Source: Acinetobacter sp.
Lineage (GTDB): Bacteria > Pseudomonadota > Gammaproteobacteria > Pseudomonadales > Moraxellaceae
Direction of reading: 5' to 3'
Assembly: GCA_030152675.1 (NCBI GenBank)
Contig: JASLIY010000229.1
Span: forward strand, 1 to 8,056
DNA: 8,056 bases
Positions within the stretch are counted from its first letter, which is position 1. Each line of letters starts with the position of its first letter. Shown piece after piece: positions 4,975 to 8,056 of this stretch. The notes under the pieces were generated by a model. That model was not told where the DNA came from. It was given only the letters and a program-made list of their open reading frames with translations, and made no database searches. The position numbers and the translations under genes are program-made.

Positions 4975-6117
4975 TTATCGGTGTGTATGAATGGACATGA
5001 CAATCCCAAAGGTGGCCATTAAAGTAATAATTGCAGTACCGCCATAGCTCATAAAGGGGAGTGGAACCCCGACGACAGGCAGAATGCCGCTGACCATCCC
5101 GGCATTGACAAATACATAAACAAAAAATGACAGCGCAAAGGCTGCAGCGACCATGCGACCAAAGTTGTGAAAACACTGCAAACTGATTTGGAATGTTCTA
5201 AAAATAATCAAGAAATAGAGCGTGATTAATATCAGAATTCCGATCAGACCAAACTCCTCAGAGTAGGCGGCAATGATGAAGTCGGTATGACCTTCGGGTA
5301 AAAAGTGCAAATGTGATTGCGTGCCTTCGAGGAAGCCTTTACCGACAAAGCCACCTGAGCCAATTGCAGTTTTAGATTGAATAATATTCCAACCTGAACC
5401 TAAGGCATCGGCTTCGGGGTTCAATAGGGTCAGCACGCGTCGGCGTTGGTAATCATGCAGTAAAAACATCCAGGCCACCGGAATGATCATCCCTGCAAAT
5501 GCCAAGGCAGCTAAAATCAATTTCCATGATAAGCCACTCAAAAACAACACGAAAATACCACTGGCTAAGATGAGCAAAGAGGTACCGAGGTCTGGCTGTT
5601 CGGCAATGATCACAAAAGGCACCACGATGAGGACCAAAGAGATCATGACATTTTTAAAGCTTGGTGGCAGTGGGTTGCGTGATAAGAACCAGGCAATCAT
5701 CAGTGGCATACCAATCTTCATAAACTCACTGGGCTGTACACTACCGAAGCCTGGAATGGTGATCCAGCGCTGTGCGCCCATGCGGACTTCACCAAAGATC
5801 ATGACCGCAAATAAGGACAAGAAGGCAAATAGGTAAAAATAAGGTGAAAATGCTTGATAAACTTTGGGTGGAATCTGCGCCAAACCAATCATCACAGCAA
5901 AGCCGATCGCAAAACTCATCGCCTGTTTTGCCACCATTGCACTGTCTTGTGCAGAAGCACTATAGAGAACAGTCAATCCGAGTGCGGTGATCGCGATCAG
6001 GCACAGGCAAAGCCATGGATCGATATGCAAACGTTGCCATCGAGAAGGTTGCATGGCCGTACTCAGTCCGTCTCGGGGAGCTTGGCGTAAGAATTTATAT
6101 TGAGAACTTGGCGGCAT
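4975..6117 (-). CDS. rodA: Rod shape-determining protein RodA, SEDS peptidoglycan glycosyltransferase, 380 aa
   Basis: RodA (MrdB) polymerises lipid II into glycan strands in the elongation complex together with PBP2. SEDS landmarks are present in order: the first membrane segment with LTVLYSAS (48-55), GAQRWI (114-119), VQPSEFMK (127-134), EQPDLGTS (173-180), the large periplasmic loop with QSKTAIGSGGFVGKGF (247-262) and FLPEGHTDF (272-280), and VPLPFMSYGGTA (351-362) near the end. D279 in HTDF is the likely catalytic Asp. About ten membrane segments are visible, and the length is normal for RodA. The frame extends to a TTG at 6180, but that TTG forms the -35 of the apparent promoter, so the ATG at 6117 is chosen although its Shine-Dalgarno is poor. 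It heads a transcription unit with mltB. mrdA (PBP2) is not its upstream neighbour. Confidence 0.96.
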   Translation of the reverse strand: MPPSSQYKFLRQAPRDGLSTAMQPSRWQRLHIDPWLCLCLIAITALGLTVLYSASAQDSAMVAKQAMSFAIGFAVMIGLAQIPPKVYQAFSPYFYLFAFLSLFAVMIFGEVRMGAQRWITIPGFGSVQPSEFMKIGMPLMIAWFLSRNPLPPSFKNVMISLVLIVVPFVIIAEQPDLGTSLLILASGIFVLFLSGLSWKLILAALAFAGMIIPVAWMFLLHDYQRRRVLTLLNPEADALGSGWNIIQSKTAIGSGGFVGKGFLEGTQSHLHFLPEGHTDFIIAAYSEEFGLIGILILITLYFLIIFRTFQISLQCFHNFGRMVAAAFALSFFVYVFVNAGMVSGILPVVGVPLPFMSYGGTAIITLMATFGIVMSIHTHR

Positions 6118-6152
6118 GATGGCAGTTTGGGTGTCTAAAAAGTGCTTTGGGC

Positions 6153-6180
6153 ATGCTATCACAATCGCGCTTGAAGACAA
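6153..6180 (-). promoter_or_regulatory. Probable promoter of rodA-mltB
   Basis: On the minus strand, TTGTCT (6180-6175) and TAGCAT (6158-6153) are separated by 16 bases. TGA directly before the -10 gives the TGn of an extended -10 element. The start of transcription near 6146 would leave a leader of about 30 bases before the ATG at 6117, and the site lies just downstream of the terminator at 6200-6230. Confidence 0.45.
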
Positions 6181-6199
6181 TCCGTATCAACAACATGAT

Positions 6200-6230
6200 A
6201 AAAAAAACCGAGAAGATTCTCGGTTTTTTT
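6200..6230. terminator. Symmetrical (bidirectional) rho-independent terminator
   Basis: CCGAGA (6208-6213) and TCTCGG (6218-6223) form a 6-bp stem flanked by eight A and seven T, so it has a T-tract in both directions. On the minus strand it ends the permease-queF-216-aa protein operon about 100 bases after its last stop codon and insulates the rodA promoter that follows. No + strand gene ends here. Confidence 0.9.
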
Positions 6231-6327
6231 GAAGTTAAATATTTAAATTTTCGCTTAAGTCGAGACTTTAACTTATTTAGACATCACCCTGCAGTGGATT
6301 TGGCTCAAAGATTGAACTGAAACAATA

Positions 6328-6978
6328 TTATTGGAAAAACAGTTGATCGTGATGTTCTGCCAAGGTTGTAAGCTCTTCTTTACTCAACTTGGGGATGATT
6401 TTGTTGATCGCAACGTGTACTGCCTTTGTGACCGCAGCAGCACCGAGTTCGGAGGCTTTGCGTTTGATCAATCCAAGATCCAAGGTGTGATTGAAGTCAG
6501 ACATAAAGTGCTTGATGGTCGCATCTGAAAATTGTTTGTAATAGTCAGTGAGTGCAACAAGATCAATTTCCTGACCGGCATGGATATCGGCATAACATTG
6601 CTTTAAATTTTTGACTAAGTCTGCATCTAAAGCTTCACCGACTCTATACTCACCTGTTTGGGTTTGAAATAGGCTTTGCTCAGAAAATTCGATCGAATGA
6701 CGAACCACATCATTTTGCGCCTTGCTCAAGAGTTGTTTGAGTAATACCGCCACTGTAGATTTGATATAGCCTGACAGCTTTTCGGCTGTATCGCGCTTAT
6801 CGCTTGGTGGAAAGTGGCGAATTGGATCGGTGAGGATCGCATCGATGATTTCATCATTGATCAATAACGCAGTTTGATCACGTAATGGGTAAAGTGGTTC
6901 ATTGGAATTTTTTTTCTCAACCCCCGTCTGAATGTTTTTCAGTAACATCTCAGAGGGTGCAAAACCAAAAAATGACAT
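6328..6978 (-). CDS. Uncharacterised alpha-helical cytoplasmic protein, 216 aa
   Basis: I do not recognise a family. The protein has no signal peptide or membrane segment and appears mostly helical. The N-terminus MSFFGFAPSEMLLKNIQTG is hydrophobic in its first residues. A charged stretch with DPIRHFPPSDKRD (51-63) follows, then helices ~64-104 and 117-160, and an Ala/Lys-rich C-terminal helix (~170-195) that ends in LSKEELTTLAEHHDQLFF. There is one Cys (128) and no metal-binding or nucleotide-binding motif. The ATG at 6978 is supported by GAGG (complement of 6987-6990), 8 bases upstream, and it follows the queF stop by 23 bases, so it is likely the last gene of the queF operon. Codon use looks like its neighbours, which argues for a real resident gene. 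It may be a genus-restricted protein. Confidence 0.85.
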   Translation of the reverse strand: MSFFGFAPSEMLLKNIQTGVEKKNSNEPLYPLRDQTALLINDEIIDAILTDPIRHFPPSDKRDTAEKLSGYIKSTVAVLLKQLLSKAQNDVVRHSIEFSEQSLFQTQTGEYRVGEALDADLVKNLKQCYADIHAGQEIDLVALTDYYKQFSDATIKHFMSDFNHTLDLGLIKRKASELGAAAVTKAVHVAINKIIPKLSKEELTTLAEHHDQLFFQ

Positions 6979-7001
6979 TAGCTTATCCTCAGTATTTTAT
7001 C

Positions 7002-7832
7002 TTATTGTCGCGCCAATCGAATTGGGCTAGGCATCCATGCTGCATCCGATACACGGCAAGGATTAATGTCCAATCCACCACGACGTGTATATGTTGCATA
7101 GACCATCAGTTTTTCAGGTTTTAATTGTTGCCATAGATCGGCAAAAATTTGTTCCACGCATTGTTCATGGAAACCGTTATGCTGACGATAGGAAATAATA
7201 TAAGCTAAAACACTGCGATAACAAGGTTTTTTGCCTTGGTAGCGAATGAATAATGTTCCCCAATCTGGTTGTCCTGTCACTGGACAATTACTTCTAAGCA
7301 GATGTGAATAAAGTTGGATCTCGTGATTCGTTGAGCTTGCTGAATCGGCAACATCCTCATCCAAGCACAGCAAACTGGCATCTGGATGTTCAGATAAGCG
7401 CTGTGGCTGTAACTGATCGATGCAGAGTCCCATCGGTTGAGTAATATTGAGTTGATCCACTTGAAACAAACTTAAACTGACATCTGCTCCAGCAGCTGCG
7501 GAGAGATCACGCTCTACCGTCTCTATAAAGGCTGCTTCGGAATCAAAACGACTAAAGTTTAGACTATTGAAATACAACTTGAGTGACTTTGATTCAATTA
7601 AGTTGGGTGACGATGCCGGTAAACTCATCCGCCCAATAGCAACTTGTGGAATACCAAAGGCATTGAGCCACGAAATTTCGAAAATATGCCACCAATCTTG
7701 ACCCTGATAGATGCCTTCGACATGCGCATACGGCTCACGCGCTTGTTGGCGTGAGATTGGAAATAAAATATCAGGTTGATATTGGTTGGGGTATTGGGTG
7801 TCTTGGCCCAATAAGGAGTCTTCAACAGTCAT
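7002..7832 (-). CDS. queF: NADPH-dependent 7-cyano-7-deazaguanine reductase QueF, long form, 276 aa
   Basis: QueF reduces the nitrile of preQ0 to the amine of preQ1 using two NADPH, the step before insertion into tRNA by Tgt in the queuosine pathway. It is a tunnelling-fold protein, here the two-domain type of E. coli. The QueF signature ESKSLKLYFNS is at 80-90. The catalytic Cys183 and Asp190 are in RSNCPVTGQPDWG (180-192), and H222-E223 in NGFHEQ are the substrate-binding pair. TRRGGLDINPCR (249-260) is the conserved C-terminal block. All key residues are present and the length is normal. The ATG at 7832 shares one base with the permease stop (TAATG), and AGGAA lies 10 bases upstream, so translation is probably coupled. 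No preQ1 riboswitch is visible, and little room exists for one inside the operon. Confidence 0.97.
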   Translation of the reverse strand: MTVEDSLLGQDTQYPNQYQPDILFPISRQQAREPYAHVEGIYQGQDWWHIFEISWLNAFGIPQVAIGRMSLPASSPNLIESKSLKLYFNSLNFSRFDSEAAFIETVERDLSAAAGADVSLSLFQVDQLNITQPMGLCIDQLQPQRLSEHPDASLLCLDEDVADSASSTNHEIQLYSHLLRSNCPVTGQPDWGTLFIRYQGKKPCYRSVLAYIISYRQHNGFHEQCVEQIFADLWQQLKPEKLMVYATYTRRGGLDINPCRVSDAAWMPSPIRLARQ

Positions 7833-8056
7833 TATTCGTTCATTCCTGAACCGCGAGCAAGTAAATAATACGCAATGCCATAGAGCACAGCGCAGAATAG
7901 GGTGATGACCAAGAGTGAAATCGCCACATTGACATCGCTATGGCCTAAGATACCGTAGCGGAAGGCATTAACCATATAAACGATGGGATTGACCGACGAT
8001 AGGTTTTGCCAAAAAGGGCTGAGTGCACTGATTGAGTAGAATACGCCACCCAAATA
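7832..8056 (-). CDS. YadH-like ABC-2 type transporter permease, C-terminal fragment (5' end outside window)
   Basis: This is the last 74 codons of an inner-membrane permease of the ABC-2 family. The frame is open to the window edge (Tyr codon at 8056-8054), so the TTG at 8053 is an internal codon. The sequence YLGGVFYSISALSPFW, then NPIVYMVNAFRYGILG and a final membrane helix followed by ARGSGMNE closely follows the pattern of E. coli YadH. The ATPase partner (YadG-type) would be expected further upstream, outside the window. The stop codon overlaps the queF start by one base. The exported substrate is not known. Confidence 0.88.
   Translation of the reverse strand, partial: YLGGVFYSISALSPFWQNLSSVNPIVYMVNAFRYGILGHSDVNVAISLLVITLFCAVLYGIAYYLLARGSGMNE

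Noticed and set aside
4959..5009. Longer mltB start giving a 348-aa protein
   Set aside because: It would overlap the rodA end and place 17 polar residues before the signal peptide, with no ribosome binding site; the ATG at 4958 has GAGGAA at good spacing.
5483..5836. 117-codon + strand frame
   Set aside because: It is antisense to rodA, rich in Lys/Ile/Met from complementing hydrophobic codons, and has no family resemblance.
6118..6180. TTG start extending RodA by 21 residues
   Set aside because: The extension has no SEDS-like sequence and its TTG coincides with the -35 of a plausible extended -10 promoter; RodA of 380 aa is already normal length.
6232..6274. AAGTTAAA / TTTAACTT inverted repeat downstream of the 216-aa gene
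   Set aside because: It is AT-only in character, with a spacer of about 27 bases; a much better terminator lies beside it at 6200-6230.
1..8056. Mobile elements, CRISPR arrays, phage or defence genes
   Set aside because: I saw no transposase, integrase, spaced direct repeats, terminal inverted repeats or target duplications; all strands are filled by metabolic, envelope and tRNA-modification genes.

Overview
The window looks like chromosomal DNA of a gammaproteobacterium, most likely Acinetobacter or a close relative. The evidence is the style of the proteins (a 276-aa long-form QueF, a RodA starting MPPSSQYKF, an RlpA without a lipobox), the moderately AT-leaning base composition, and the run rodA-mltB-rlpA next to a queF operon. 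I could not run a database search, so the genus is an inference. There are no mobile elements, CRISPR arrays, tRNA or rRNA genes, and nothing suggests recent transfer.

Layout. (1) Positions 1-2446, + strand: the end of a tightly packed operon with a class-III PLP aminotransferase (5' end outside the window), a GNAT/FemAB-like acyltransferase and a divergent arginase-fold metalloenzyme. The last two genes overlap by ATGA. This resembles a small biosynthetic pathway and is the least understood part of the window. (2) 2451-2894, - strand: a small membrane protein of the Mpo1/DUF962 family, convergent with the first operon after only 4 bases. Its leader holds a 15-bp tandem repeat. (3) 3064-6117, - strand: the cell-wall cluster rodA (SEDS glycosyltransferase), mltB (lytic transglycosylase) and rlpA (double-psi beta-barrel protein). 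rodA and mltB are 16 bases apart. rlpA lies behind a terminator and has its own apparent promoter and a foldable leader. (4) 6328-8056, - strand: an operon with the end of a YadH-like ABC-2 permease, queF (queuosine pathway, one-base overlap with the permease) and an unrecognised 216-aa protein. A strong hairpin terminator at 6200-6230 separates it from the rodA promoter.

How the genes work together. RodA polymerises glycan strands during cell elongation, and MltB and RlpA handle or cleave peptidoglycan, so region 3 is a wall-growth module. The usual partner mrdA/pbpA (PBP2) does not precede rodA, and dacA does not follow rlpA. Region 4 combines export, tRNA modification and an unknown protein with no evident common pathway. 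In region 1, an amino-group transfer, an acyl transfer and a C-N bond hydrolysis suggest making or modifying a diamine or amino-acid-like metabolite. No substrate can be read from the sequence.
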